Part shown: positions 16,501 through 26,272 of the stretch, piece after piece
Layout of the letters: each line of letters opens with the position of its first letter
How positions within the stretch are numbered: the stretch's first letter is position 1
Assembly (NCBI RefSeq): GCF_000803645.1
Contig: NZ_CP009122.1
Coordinates: forward strand, 4,254,501-4,318,500
From: Sphingopyxis fribergensis
GTDB lineage: Bacteria > Pseudomonadota > Alphaproteobacteria > Sphingomonadales > Sphingomonadaceae
Direction: 5' to 3'
DNA: 64,000 nt
Program-made: the position numbers and the translations under genes
Notes under the pieces: generated by a model
The model's database searches: none
Told to the model about the DNA's origin: nothing
What the model saw: only the letters and a program-made list of their open reading frames with translations

Positions 16501-19500
16501 GGCCGATGAACAGGGCGGCACACAGGTCGATACTGCGATCTTTCAGACCGGTTTCGCTAGTTACGAGTTAGTCGGACGCAAGGGCGTGACAGTAGCCGAT
16601 GGCACGGATCTGTCCGTAGTCATGCCGGTGTTGCTTTTTGGCGAATTCGCGCCGGATGCGGCTACCGGCGCGCCGCTGTCCGAAGCGCTCGACCTTTGGA
16701 CGCCACCCACCTATTTGGAAAATCCGGTAGATGGCGTTTTGACCCGGCGGGGGGGAGCAAGCCTGACTATCTCCGCCACGCTGGGAGCGCCGGCTGGAAG
16801 CGATGAGGCTATTGGCGGAATTCGCATTGGTCGCCAAGCTGCGATAAATGTCGATCCTGGCCAATCCATCACGTTGCTAGGCAAAGATATTGAGGTCGAT
16901 GGCGGCCTTCACGCTTGGGGCGGCAATGTTACGCTGGATGTTCCTCGCCTGGCGACAGCCGTTTCTGCGGGCTACGGATCTCCCGACCCGGGCCTGATCC
17001 GTATCGGCAGCGAAGCTGTGATCGATGTCGCCGCCCGCTCTGCTACCGCCGTGGACAGGCTGGGGCGCCGTTACGGCATTGTTGCGGATGGGGGAACGAT
17101 CGCGCTCGGCGGCGACCTTGATTGGGAGGACACCGGTTCGGCCAAGGCTGCGGATGCGTTCATCGTCATCGAAACTGGCGCGCTACTCGATGCCTCCGGT
17201 ACGCGGGCGACACTCGACCTTCCTTCTACGATGGGTATGCCCTCGATCACGACGCAGGTTGTCAGCGACGGCGGTACGATTGTCGCCAAATCCAATGTCG
17301 GGCTCTACCTGGACGGCACGGTGAAGGCCGAGGCTGGCGGCCAGGGCGCTGCAGGCGGCACGCTCGGCCTTGCGCTGGAATCGGCGGGCTACCGTGTCGG
17401 CGAAGCGCCTCCAGACCTGCTGCGGCCGCGTGAATTCCTACTGTCGCAGGAACAGAGCGAGAGCCTGCTTCCTGAAGGTTTCGGCGTGAAAGGAGACCAG
17501 GACGGCCTTGTCGCGGGCACCGGATATCTCGGCGCCGACAGGATCGAGGCTGGCGGTTTCGACAATGTCTCGCTGTTGGTGAACGGCGCGCTGTCGTTTG
17601 ACGGCAGCGTCGCACTCTCGTTGGGCCAGAGCGCTCGTTTTTATGCGGGCACATATGCGCTGACGGACGCCGCCGCAGAGGATAGCCGGGTATCCATTGC
17701 GACTCCTTACCTGCGCCTGGCCGGCACGACGCGCATAGGTCCTGAGCATTATGAGATGCCTTCGCTTCACTGGGGCGACGGCATATCGCAGGCGCCAACG
17801 AACGCGCTGTTCTCGGTCGTAGCCGATATGATCGATGTGCGCGATCGGGTAGGCTTCGGCGCCCGCACTGCCGATCAATCGACCGGTGAGATATTGGATC
17901 GGCGCGGCTTCGCGCAGATCGATCTCACCAGCCGCGGCGACCTGCGGATGCTTGCAGGCACGCCGGGGCGCGGATTGCCGACCAATGCCACTACGGAACT
18001 GTCTTCCTCGGGCGACATTACCCTCACAGCAGCGCAAATATATCCGGCAACGGGTGTCGGCGGCAGAATCATGAGTGGCTATCAGGGAGAGGGTGAGGCT
18101 TTTCGGGCAGGTAGCAGTTTAACGATCCTCCGCTACGACGACAGTATTGCCGAAATGCCCTATTCCGCTTTTGGCATGCTAGCCTTGGGTGCCGAAACCA
18201 TCAATCAGGGCGGCGTGGTGCGCGCGCCCTTCGGATTGATTACGATCGGTTCGACCTTCAACAGACAAGTCACGTCCTTGGTCAACCTGCTTCCAGGCAG
18301 TGAGACCTCGATCAGTGCCGCCGGACTGACGATGCCTTATGGCGGAACTGTCGACGGCATCGAATATGACTACAATGGTTCGCCCGTTGCACTCACCGCC
18401 ATCAGCGGTACGGACTGGGGTCATGGCCTCGAAGTGAAGGCCGCTCGTCTCGATGTGCAAAGCGGAGCGCTGCTCGATCTTTCGGGCGGTGGGGATCTTG
18501 CCGGCGCCGGCTTCATGAGCGGACGGGGCGGATCGGTGGATATCCTCAAGACCGCGCTGATCAATGCCAACCCAGGCTATGGCGCGAGCGCGAGTGGCAA
18601 TGCCGTTTACGCGATAGTTCCTTCAAGCAGTTCTTCCTACGCTCCCGTCGCGCCCGATGCTGGGTATGGGAATCCGGTGGTTGGGCAACAGATCACAATC
18701 CTTGAGAGCGTACCCGGTCTCGCTGCCGGCACATACACGCTGATGCCATCCAGTTACGCGCTGCTGCCAGGCGCCTTCCGTGTCGAGATCGGTGCGGGAA
18801 TGACCAGCGGCTATGCGGGCGTCAATGCGATCGGCAACGGCTCTTATCTGACGCAGGGTACACTCGGCATCGCCAATACCGCGATACGGGATACCCTGCC
18901 TACACGGGTGACATTGACTTCCGCGGACGCTGTACGCGCGCATTCCGGCTACAACGAGATGGGCTACAACGCCTTCGTCGCGGCCGATGCCGCCCGACTG
19001 GGCATGCCGCGCGCGATGATGACTTCCGATGGCGGGACATTGGATCTTGCGTTCACCCGCGGCACCGACAGCGCGGACGGCTTGGCGCTGCGAGTGTTGG
19101 GCGACGTGAATCTTGCGGCTGCGAAGGATAGCGAAGGCTACGCTGGCGCGGTGCAGGTGCGTGGCATCGGCGAGGTCGTGGCGACCGGCGCGCAAGCATC
19201 GGCGGGGCTGGATTCCGCGTCGGTTGATGCGGGCGCGCTAAGTGCGCTCGAAGCGCCGCGCCTCATCCTCAATGCCACGCTGTCCAGCCTGTATGGCAAG
19301 AGCGGCCGCTACGTCACTGTGAATGGCGAGGGTTCGCTAACCATCCGCAGCGGCGCGGCGATCTCCGCCGCCGACATTATTATGGCCGGTTCAAAGTCCA
19401 TGGGTAATGACGGGGGCACGTTGACGATCGAGGAAGGGGCCACTCTCAGCACCATTGGCATGGGTGAATCCAGCTATGATTCCGACGACGGCTATATTTT

Positions 19501-22500
19501 CAGCGGCCTCGGCGTGCTGGCCCTCTCCAACGGGTGGTTCAATCTGCTCCTTCAGGAAGAAAATCCCAATTCTCCCGATGGCCTCTACGTTAATGTTGGA
19601 GCATGCGTGACCGATGCTTGCGACCGGACGACGCAACTCCTGTCCGAAGGGACCATCGCTCTTGCGACCAATCGCGCGCTCACCATCGAGAAGAAGGTGG
19701 CATATGGTACGCGCAGGCTGGTACTGGGCGTATCCTCGGTAAATCTGGGAGAGAGTGCGGCGCTGGCGGCAGCCGAGGCAAGCGGACAGTTGCCGGATGG
19801 GCTGGAACTCAACCAGACCCGCCTTGCCGAGATCCTGGCGGGGAATAACGCGACGCACGCGCCGGCGGTCGAGATGCTGGAGCTCAATGCAACGAGAGCG
19901 GTCAATGTCTATGGCGCGGTTGACCTTGATGCCTCGTCGCTCGAACAACTCGTGTTCGGCACGCCTGCTATCTATGGTTATGGCGCCGATAGCGATGTCG
20001 CGACGATCCACGCGGGCGAATTCATCTGGACCGGCACGGACGGTGAGGCAGGCGCTCCGGTCGCCGGTCTGCTCGGTAAGGGCATGCTTGATATCCGGGC
20101 GAACTCGATCCTGTTCGGTCATGGGGCGAACACCCAATCTTCCACGGGTATCGATGAGCGGCTTGTGCTCGGCTTCGGGCAAGTCAACCTCACAGCAGCC
20201 GAGCGCATTGTCAGCAGCGGCAAAAGCATGCTTTCGGTCTATGAAACGCGCGGCGACTATGTGACCGGTAAGGGCTGGGATTATCAGGGCGGCAACCTTG
20301 TCGTCACTGCTCCTGTGCTGACCGGGGAAGCCGGATCGATGCTCACCGTGAGGGCAGGCGGCGACGTGAGCGTGATGGCGCCGGAGGGCGTGGCGGGTGA
20401 GGTCGCCAGCGATGCGCTGGGGGCGCAGCTGGCGATTTATGGTCGCAACCTTTCGATTGACAGCGCGGTGATCCTGCCATCGGGAAAGCTCACGCTGTCG
20501 GCAAGCGGCGACCTCGTGCTCGGCGACCTGGCTCGCATCGATCTTTCGGGTCGCGCGGTCGAGATGGTTGACGTCACGCAGTATAGTTGGGGCGGCGATC
20601 TTCTGATGGAAAGCACGGGCGGCAATATCTCTGCCAGCGCCGGTTCGATCATTGACCTGTCCGCCGTCAACAATCGCGCGGGCACGATAAGTGTCACCGC
20701 ACTTGGCACAGGTGCCGGACATGTCGATCTGGCGAGTACGATTCTCGGTTCCGCTACGGGCAGGGCCGATGCCGGAGGCTCCGAAATCGCCTACAACGGA
20801 GCGGAGTTGGCGGTCCAGGCGCAGTCCCTTGCGGATTTCGGAGAGCTAAACACCCAGCTTAACGCAGGCGAGGTTTTCGGAGCAAGGCGCTTTCGCATCC
20901 GTCAAGGTGACCTCACCGTGGGTGACGGCGTGAAGGCGCAAGATGTTCAGATTGTGCTCGATGGTGGCAGCCTTACCATCGAGGGGACGATTGATGCCAG
21001 CGGTCAGGGGGTCGGCGCAATCCGTCTTGCGGCCATTGGCGATCTCGTCGTCAACGGCGCGCTCGATGCCCACGGCACGGGTCTTCGCGTAGATAGCTAT
21101 GGTCAGATTATCGACAGCCCCAACCGCGCGGTTGTCGATCTCTCCAGCACGGCGGGTACGCTGGTCCTCGGCGACAGCGCGCGGATTGACCTGCGTGCCG
21201 GTACCGATGTGCCTGGCCAGAACGATGGCGCAGCACGGGGCTCGCTCGACTTGAACGCGCAGCGCACGGGAACGGACGACGTCGCAATAGACGTGGGCGG
21301 CATGGTAGACATCCAAGGCGCCAGGTCGATCGCCGTCAATGCCTTCCGCACTTATGACGATGCGCCGCTGGCCGATCTGCCGGACGTTTCCGGCGAACGG
21401 CCCCAGCTTGTCACCCAGGCTTATCTCGACCGGATTGACCTCGACAGCACCACCTTCATCGATTTGGCGTTGGGCAATGCAGCGCTTTCCGCTCGCCTGG
21501 CGGGGCTGGGACAATATCATCTCCGCCCTGGTGTTGAGATCGTGAGCAATGCAGCGGTCAATCCTTCAGGAACGCTGACGGTGCTCGGCGACCTCGATAT
21601 GTCAGGCTATCGTTACGGACCGGAAGCCAACCGGATCGATCCGGCGCTGCGCGGTTTCGGCGAGCCGGGCGTACTGGCGCTGCGGGCCGCCGGCGACCTC
21701 AACATCCTGGGCAGCATCACTGACGGTTTCGCGCCACCCGCCGCCACGGCTGATGACGATGGATGGGTGCTCACGGAAACCAAAGGTCCTAACGGACTCG
21801 TCGGCGGCCTCACTCCCTTTGGTGGGGATATCATCATTCCGATCGACGGTGTCGTGCTGGATACGGGAACGACTTTCCCGCGGGAAGCGACGCTGAATTA
21901 TGACGTGCCCGTTGGCGCTCTCACTCTTCCCGCCGGCACGGTGCTGCCGGTCGACGTGGCGCTGACTGGACAGCTCACGCTCGGCGCCGGATCTGCCCTA
22001 TCCGCCAACATCTATAATACCGATGGATCGGTGGCTTATTCTGCGGGGATGGTGCTCGACAATATGGTGACGTTGACGCCGGGGATGAAGCTGGGCGCGG
22101 GCACTGCGCTCTCCAGCAGCGCAGCGGTGGATGCCTTGATCTGGCCCAAGGGCGTGCCCTTGCCGGTCGAAATGGTGACGAACGAACGGATCACTTTGGC
22201 ACGTGGGGCCCTCATCCCGTCAATGACGGACGTTCAACTTGTCGATGATCTTGGTATCAACCTCCGTCCATCCGATCAGGGATTCATCAATCGCAATTGG
22301 GCCGTGGCCCCGATGCTGGCTTCGGGCACCAGCAGCTGGAGCTTCCAACTCGTTGCTGGGGCAGATGTCGCCTCGGCTGATCGCAAGGCGCTCGATCCGG
22401 CCTCGGTCGGGACGATTCGGCTGGCAGACACCCACTATAGCGGTACGCCGGCGCTCAGTAGCGCGGGCAGCGAGATACTCGTATGGGCAGAAGGTAACTG

Positions 22501-25500
22501 GCTGGGCTACGAACCGGGCACGCCGGTTTCGGAAGAGGAGGCATCATGGTGCGAGTATGACTCGACATTGTGCGCCATGCAGGAAGTCGGTGGCGAGATA
22601 CTCGTCTGGGCGGACGGCAACTGGCTAGGCTATGAGCCCGGCACGCCGGTTTCGGAAGAGGAAGCGTCATGGTGCGAATATGATTCGACATTGTGCGCCG
22701 TGAAACAGACAGGCGGCGACCAGATTGTCTGGGCGCCTGACAACTGGCTGGGAATGCCTGCGGGCGAGCCCGTGTCAGAAGATGAACAAGCAGCCTGGTG
22801 CGCTCCCTTCCCTGATTTGTGCCTCGTTCAGGAAGGCGGTGGGCCGAAGGTTTGGACGGGGTATGATTATGTCGCGCCGGGTCTCAGCGTGATCCGAACG
22901 GGTACGGGCGATCTGTCGCTGACGGCGGCGGGGGACATCCGCATGTCCTCGCTCTATGGAATCTATACTGCCGGCACGGCGACCGATCCGGGCGATGGCT
23001 ACGACCTTCAGCGTGGAACCTTGCCAACTGGCGTGGTGCTTGGCGGCGATACAGATTATTCGGCCACCCTTGCCAGTTATCATGCCTGGTATCCTGACGG
23101 TGGGGGCAATCTGGCGATCACGGCCGGCGGCGATCTAGTCGGTGATATCCTGGGTTTCCGCATGCTGGAGAACGGGCAGAGCTATCAATCGAGTGCGGTC
23201 GCCGGCAACTGGTTGTGGCGGCAGGGTTCGGGTGGCACCGTCACGGATGAAAAGATCCCGACGGCCTGGTGGATCAACTTCGGCACCTATGTTTCCTCGG
23301 CAAATGGCAGCAGCATTGCGAACCCGGCAATAACCGGCTTTACCGGCTTCGGCACGCTTGGCGGAGGCAATCTGACAGTTCGTATTGGCGGAGATGCGGG
23401 CCGCACGGCCAAGCGTGGCGGTGAAAACACTTCATTTAACTATGGTGATAGTCGTAGCGAAGGCCTTGTTCTGGCTGTTGGTTCGACCGGTCGTGTGGCA
23501 GCGGACGGCACGCTGAGGCTCACCGGGGGCGGTGACATGGTCATAAGGATCAGCGGGGTGCTCAATCCTTATGTCGAAGGTGATGCCGCCAATGCCAAAG
23601 CCAGCCTCGGTGGCAGCATTGTCAACCTGCGGGGATCGACCAGTGTTGATGCCGATTCGATCGGCGCCGTACAGGCCGGCTATCGCTCAATGTCTCTTCC
23701 TAATCCGCTCGATCCGCGCGGCACCGATCCGTTCGAGACCACGAAGGCGGAGGCGCTATCGGGTGTCACACTGGTGCCGGGCGATTCAGTCTTTACGGTG
23801 CGGACCCTTGGCGACCAGGTGATTGCCGGCGCAGGCGACGCCACACGCAGCATCGGTCTCAACACGCAGCCCTTCACGGTGAATGGGGTCAACTATGGGG
23901 GCGGCGGCAACAGCTGGTTCAGCCTCTGGACCGATCACACTGCCATCAATCTACAGTCGGCAGGCGGAGACATCGCGCCGGGCAAGCATGGGATTGAAAC
24001 GAGCCAGACACTGATCGCCGCGGCCGACATTGCCGACACCTGGCCGGCGATTCTGCGGGTCACGGCGATGGGCGGAGATCTCTATTTCGGCGCATCGGCA
24101 GGCATGACGAATGATCTCGTGACCCGCGACCGCCTCTCGCCCTCGCCTTCCGGCGAACTCTCATTGTTGGCAGCAGGGTCCATTTATGGTGGCGATCTGA
24201 CACGTTCCTCAAACCTCGCGTCGCGCCATGTAATCAGCGTGTCTTTCACCGACACGCTCCTGCCGACACCATTTAACCCGGCATTTGTCGGACGCGAAGA
24301 TGGCCGATACAGCGAACGCGTCATGAACCTCTCGCTCGATGGTTCGGCAATCGACGCAACCAACAATGGCGAACTCAAGACGTGGAACGATACATATTCG
24401 CTCTTCGCCTTCGGACCCAACTCAGCTGCCGTCTCGTCGTCGAACTGGGCTGATCGACTTCCTGTGCGAATCTATGCTGTCGGGGGCGATATCGTCGGCC
24501 TGGGCAGTGGTGAAATGCTCAGCTTCAATTCGGGAAGTGGGCGCACCTTGTTGGACTGGTATGTCGGCGGAGGCCCGCTGCGCATGACTGCTGGGCGTGA
24601 CATCGTTGCAAGCGGCACCGTGGGCGCATCCAATCTCATCGTCCACAGCAACGATACTGATGTTTCGGTGATCTCGGCCGGTCGCGACATCATCTACAGC
24701 AACTTCGACATTGCCGGTCCGGGGTCTCTGGAGGTTTCTGCGGGGCGCAACATCCTGCAGGAGGATCGGGGCTCGTTCACCTCGATCGGGCCGATCCGGG
24801 CGGATGATACCTCCGATGGCGCGTCCATCGCGTTGATGGCGGGCATGACCGGCGTGAACTGGGATGCGGTTCGGGACTACTATCTCGATCCGTCTAAGCT
24901 GGCCGATCCGGGGCGGCCGCTGGCCGAGCAGAATGTCGTGACCGATGAGGGTATCGTCGAAAGCGTCGGCAAGGTCGCGAAACTCTATGACGCCGAACTG
25001 GCCGCCTGGCTGTTCGACCGTTACGGCTATGTCGCCGAGGGTGCGTTCGCCGAGTTCGTCTCCGCCAATGGGCTGGTGGATGCCAATGGCGCGAAGCTTC
25101 CCGCCGCACAGCTCGAGGCTCGGCTTTCGGCCCTGGGCTTCAAGGACGCGGCGACCAACCAGGGCAATCTCTCGGCCCTGCTGCGTTCGACCGATATGTT
25201 CGACTATGGCTATGCCGATGGCGCGGCTTCGCTCAGTGAAGCGCAGTCCGGTCTGCTGACGCAGGTACAGGAACGCTTCGACGGGCTCTCGCCGGAGCAG
25301 CAGCGCATCTTCCTGCGGCAGGTCTATTTCTCGGAACTGCGTGAAGGCGGTCGCGAATATAATGATGCTGACGGGCCGCGCCTCGGTTCCTATCTGCGCG
25401 GGCGTCTTGCGGTGGCCACCCTGTTCCCGGACAAGGATGGCGGCGGCAATGTGATCGACCGCAGCGGCGATATCATCATGTATCGCGGCTCGGGCGTTCG

Positions 25501-26173
25501 CACCAACTTCGGCGGCGACATCGAAATGATGGCGCCCGGCGGCCAGATCGTCGTCGGCGTCCAGAATGTGATGACCGACGAGGACCAGAAGACCGCCGGC
25601 GTCATGACCCAGGGCAGCGGCGATATCCGCATCTTCAGCGAACAATCGCTCCTTCTCGGTCTCTCGCGCGTCATGACCACCTATGGCGGCAACATCCTCG
25701 GCTGGTCCGAGGAAGGCGATATCAATGCCGGGCGCGGGGCGAACACCACGGTGCTCTATACCCCGCCGCTTCGCACCTATGACGCCTATGGCAATGTCCG
25801 TCTGGCGCCGCAGGTCCCGTCGTCGGGCGCGGGCATCGCCACGCTGAACCCGATCCCCGAGGTGCCGGCTGGTGACATCGACCTGGTGGCCCCGCTGGGA
25901 ACGATCGATGCGGGCGAAGCGGGCATTCGTGTGTCGGGCAATATCAACCTTGCCGCGCTTCAGGTGCTCAACGCCGCCAACATCAAGGTGCAGGGCGAAG
26001 CCGCCGGAATCCCGGTGGTCGCGGCGGTCAACACCGGCGCGCTGACCTCGGCCTCCTCGTCCTCCAGCGCCGTTGCCAATCAGGCGGCGGAACTGGCCGA
26101 GCGGGCACGGCCGCAGGTTCGGACCGAGATCCCGACGATCCTCAACGTTCGCTTCCTCGGCTTCGGCGAGTAA
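13499..26173 (+). CDS. Giant filamentous haemagglutinin-family exoprotein (TpsA)
   Basis: A 4224-aa secreted protein. A signal peptide ends near residue 29. A coiled Ala/Arg/Gln-rich segment follows, then the two-partner-secretion domain at about residues 100-300: VFNQAYGADAVVLNRV, SQIHGTLTAPGTVLILNQNGVLFG (the last part equals the NPNGI-type motif) and NLIASSANILDSDFL. The rest is a beta-helix-like array rich in G-D-I/L-x-L/I repeats (GDITLAGRTI, GDLSLTAAGDI). A triple Cys-containing repeat lies at about residues 2990-3113. The C-terminal 400 residues (DRSGDIIMYRGSG, DIRIFSEQSLLLGLSRVMTTYGG, GNINLAALQVLNAANIKVQG) resemble the DUF3739 end of this family. It should be exported by the TpsB at 5981. 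Codon use between about 15.75 and 24.7 kb differs from both ends. Confidence 0.9.
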   Translation: MTNTNHSLRTRLLIGASIGSLLLAGAAEAQSNRIGQGRGGGNPAAAAARVAQAEAQRVTERNSATQRAVEAMRRAAQNRAQMNDAQVQARIAAQNAINNIPNGIGQGGLQQAPGIEIDPNLWQGANGPIESAGKDGRTTVTVDQDQQRAILTWDSFNIGRETDLVFNQAYGADAVVLNRVRDASPSQIHGTLTAPGTVLILNQNGVLFGGTSVVNVRNLIASSANILDSDFLNANRGIYSQLSGANYLPSFTDAGGAITVAAGAQITTHAPASATQGGGYVMLMGTEVTNEGSIVTAKGQTLLSAGDDFIIRKGFGTEENQYSTTRGNEVRGLIDEDSDSGTVINRGLIEAAQGDITLAGRTIRQEGVLVATTGVNQRGTIHLLNSATDAEGSVTLASGWESSDVNGKVVGSGQGLTIILPELDSEDTALNGQRDSLIEQSEKANLNRYTTTSGGFNDRSLLADRLDQSRIEIVTGGDVVFEGGSQTSAQGGQVAVQAAGRITTEDGSLIDVSGVQGIALDMESNSILVNIQGNELRDSPQNRENANLRSNDVWVDVRDLILLPDGTGGYDGDRWYTKGGLLEVGGHLKNMAHGIGEWAAIGGTITLAANEVVAQHGATFDISGGSLDYQAGWVLSTRVLGADGKLYDLANAPAGMKMVAWGDAFVREHSRWGEQYAQVWSHPISGARSVRRWSDGYTVGRDAGQLILSTPTAIMEGDIIAAVIEGERQVNARADGITDGYDVAQHTRAQPGSLALGRYDLLVSNTNPYSVEVKIADVASIAKHLATGDALPEERNGTAWLDAGLLNQAGLGGLNIETTGVIAIDNPLTLADGGALKLVAPTIDFNADVTAHSGSINATNRASNHYGSSAQVLLDGNGGSLIAVGEGVTLDLTGLWVNTALNASDTGKLGYLDGGKVTLASTHDLTLAEGSLIDVSSGGAILAQNDTRGGAGGDVSLVADGYNAIVAPDGALLLDGEIRGVGVLGGGTLHLETGKTFTVGAADEQGGTQVDTAIFQTGFASYELVGRKGVTVADGTDLSVVMPVLLFGEFAPDAATGAPLSEALDLWTPPTYLENPVDGVLTRRGGASLTISATLGAPAGSDEAIGGIRIGRQAAINVDPGQSITLLGKDIEVDGGLHAWGGNVTLDVPRLATAVSAGYGSPDPGLIRIGSEAVIDVAARSATAVDRLGRRYGIVADGGTIALGGDLDWEDTGSAKAADAFIVIETGALLDASGTRATLDLPSTMGMPSITTQVVSDGGTIVAKSNVGLYLDGTVKAEAGGQGAAGGTLGLALESAGYRVGEAPPDLLRPREFLLSQEQSESLLPEGFGVKGDQDGLVAGTGYLGADRIEAGGFDNVSLLVNGALSFDGSVALSLGQSARFYAGTYALTDAAAEDSRVSIATPYLRLAGTTRIGPEHYEMPSLHWGDGISQAPTNALFSVVADMIDVRDRVGFGARTADQSTGEILDRRGFAQIDLTSRGDLRMLAGTPGRGLPTNATTELSSSGDITLTAAQIYPATGVGGRIMSGYQGEGEAFRAGSSLTILRYDDSIAEMPYSAFGMLALGAETINQGGVVRAPFGLITIGSTFNRQVTSLVNLLPGSETSISAAGLTMPYGGTVDGIEYDYNGSPVALTAISGTDWGHGLEVKAARLDVQSGALLDLSGGGDLAGAGFMSGRGGSVDILKTALINANPGYGASASGNAVYAIVPSSSSSYAPVAPDAGYGNPVVGQQITILESVPGLAAGTYTLMPSSYALLPGAFRVEIGAGMTSGYAGVNAIGNGSYLTQGTLGIANTAIRDTLPTRVTLTSADAVRAHSGYNEMGYNAFVAADAARLGMPRAMMTSDGGTLDLAFTRGTDSADGLALRVLGDVNLAAAKDSEGYAGAVQVRGIGEVVATGAQASAGLDSASVDAGALSALEAPRLILNATLSSLYGKSGRYVTVNGEGSLTIRSGAAISAADIIMAGSKSMGNDGGTLTIEEGATLSTIGMGESSYDSDDGYIFSGLGVLALSNGWFNLLLQEENPNSPDGLYVNVGACVTDACDRTTQLLSEGTIALATNRALTIEKKVAYGTRRLVLGVSSVNLGESAALAAAEASGQLPDGLELNQTRLAEILAGNNATHAPAVEMLELNATRAVNVYGAVDLDASSLEQLVFGTPAIYGYGADSDVATIHAGEFIWTGTDGEAGAPVAGLLGKGMLDIRANSILFGHGANTQSSTGIDERLVLGFGQVNLTAAERIVSSGKSMLSVYETRGDYVTGKGWDYQGGNLVVTAPVLTGEAGSMLTVRAGGDVSVMAPEGVAGEVASDALGAQLAIYGRNLSIDSAVILPSGKLTLSASGDLVLGDLARIDLSGRAVEMVDVTQYSWGGDLLMESTGGNISASAGSIIDLSAVNNRAGTISVTALGTGAGHVDLASTILGSATGRADAGGSEIAYNGAELAVQAQSLADFGELNTQLNAGEVFGARRFRIRQGDLTVGDGVKAQDVQIVLDGGSLTIEGTIDASGQGVGAIRLAAIGDLVVNGALDAHGTGLRVDSYGQIIDSPNRAVVDLSSTAGTLVLGDSARIDLRAGTDVPGQNDGAARGSLDLNAQRTGTDDVAIDVGGMVDIQGARSIAVNAFRTYDDAPLADLPDVSGERPQLVTQAYLDRIDLDSTTFIDLALGNAALSARLAGLGQYHLRPGVEIVSNAAVNPSGTLTVLGDLDMSGYRYGPEANRIDPALRGFGEPGVLALRAAGDLNILGSITDGFAPPAATADDDGWVLTETKGPNGLVGGLTPFGGDIIIPIDGVVLDTGTTFPREATLNYDVPVGALTLPAGTVLPVDVALTGQLTLGAGSALSANIYNTDGSVAYSAGMVLDNMVTLTPGMKLGAGTALSSSAAVDALIWPKGVPLPVEMVTNERITLARGALIPSMTDVQLVDDLGINLRPSDQGFINRNWAVAPMLASGTSSWSFQLVAGADVASADRKALDPASVGTIRLADTHYSGTPALSSAGSEILVWAEGNWLGYEPGTPVSEEEASWCEYDSTLCAMQEVGGEILVWADGNWLGYEPGTPVSEEEASWCEYDSTLCAVKQTGGDQIVWAPDNWLGMPAGEPVSEDEQAAWCAPFPDLCLVQEGGGPKVWTGYDYVAPGLSVIRTGTGDLSLTAAGDIRMSSLYGIYTAGTATDPGDGYDLQRGTLPTGVVLGGDTDYSATLASYHAWYPDGGGNLAITAGGDLVGDILGFRMLENGQSYQSSAVAGNWLWRQGSGGTVTDEKIPTAWWINFGTYVSSANGSSIANPAITGFTGFGTLGGGNLTVRIGGDAGRTAKRGGENTSFNYGDSRSEGLVLAVGSTGRVAADGTLRLTGGGDMVIRISGVLNPYVEGDAANAKASLGGSIVNLRGSTSVDADSIGAVQAGYRSMSLPNPLDPRGTDPFETTKAEALSGVTLVPGDSVFTVRTLGDQVIAGAGDATRSIGLNTQPFTVNGVNYGGGGNSWFSLWTDHTAINLQSAGGDIAPGKHGIETSQTLIAAADIADTWPAILRVTAMGGDLYFGASAGMTNDLVTRDRLSPSPSGELSLLAAGSIYGGDLTRSSNLASRHVISVSFTDTLLPTPFNPAFVGREDGRYSERVMNLSLDGSAIDATNNGELKTWNDTYSLFAFGPNSAAVSSSNWADRLPVRIYAVGGDIVGLGSGEMLSFNSGSGRTLLDWYVGGGPLRMTAGRDIVASGTVGASNLIVHSNDTDVSVISAGRDIIYSNFDIAGPGSLEVSAGRNILQEDRGSFTSIGPIRADDTSDGASIALMAGMTGVNWDAVRDYYLDPSKLADPGRPLAEQNVVTDEGIVESVGKVAKLYDAELAAWLFDRYGYVAEGAFAEFVSANGLVDANGAKLPAAQLEARLSALGFKDAATNQGNLSALLRSTDMFDYGYADGAASLSEAQSGLLTQVQERFDGLSPEQQRIFLRQVYFSELREGGREYNDADGPRLGSYLRGRLAVATLFPDKDGGGNVIDRSGDIIMYRGSGVRTNFGGDIEMMAPGGQIVVGVQNVMTDEDQKTAGVMTQGSGDIRIFSEQSLLLGLSRVMTTYGGNILGWSEEGDINAGRGANTTVLYTPPLRTYDAYGNVRLAPQVPSSGAGIATLNPIPEVPAGDIDLVAPLGTIDAGEAGIRVSGNINLAALQVLNAANIKVQGEAAGIPVVAAVNTGALTSASSSSSAVANQAAELAERARPQVRTEIPTILNVRFLGFGE
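22466..22837 (+). repeat. Three tandem 41-42-residue repeats with Cys pairs inside the haemagglutinin
   Basis: Units lie at 22466-22588, 22589-22711 and 22712-22837. Units 1 and 2 are nearly identical in protein and close in DNA: each reads VWA-E/D-GNWLGYEPG, TPVSEEEASWCEYDS, TLCA. Unit 3 is diverged (VWAPDNWLGMPAGEPVSEDE, WC, LC). Each carries two cysteines 7-8 residues apart, rare in an otherwise nearly Cys-free exoprotein, so internal disulfides or a hairpin-like projection from the beta-helix are plausible. The near-identity of units 1 and 2 shows recent duplication. Confidence 0.9.
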
Positions 26174-26210
26174 GCCGATCAGTTTGGGCCGAATGGTCGG
26201 CCCGCTCCCA

Positions 26211-26245
26211 CCGGGACGGCGGCGGTCCACTGGCCGCCGTCCCGG
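26211..26245 (+). other. Strong 13-bp hairpin between haemagglutinin and sapC
   Basis: CCGGGACGGCGGC (26211-26223) and GCCGCCGTCCCGG (26233-26245) are perfect inverted arms around a 9-base loop. No T-run follows, so it is not a classic intrinsic terminator. Placed 38 bases after the giant gene's stop and 28 bases before the sapC ATG, it could stabilise or process mRNA and uncouple the levels of the two halves of the operon. Confidence 0.6.
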
Positions 26246-26272
26246 ACTACCTCATTCGGAGATTGCTTAATC

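Noticed and set aside
24422..26230. Long reverse-strand frame of 602 codons opposite the haemagglutinin end
   Set aside because: It is the complement of a strongly coding, domain-bearing frame; its product is low-complexity (Arg/His/Gly/Asp-rich) with no recognisable domain. It is a GC-rich mirror frame.
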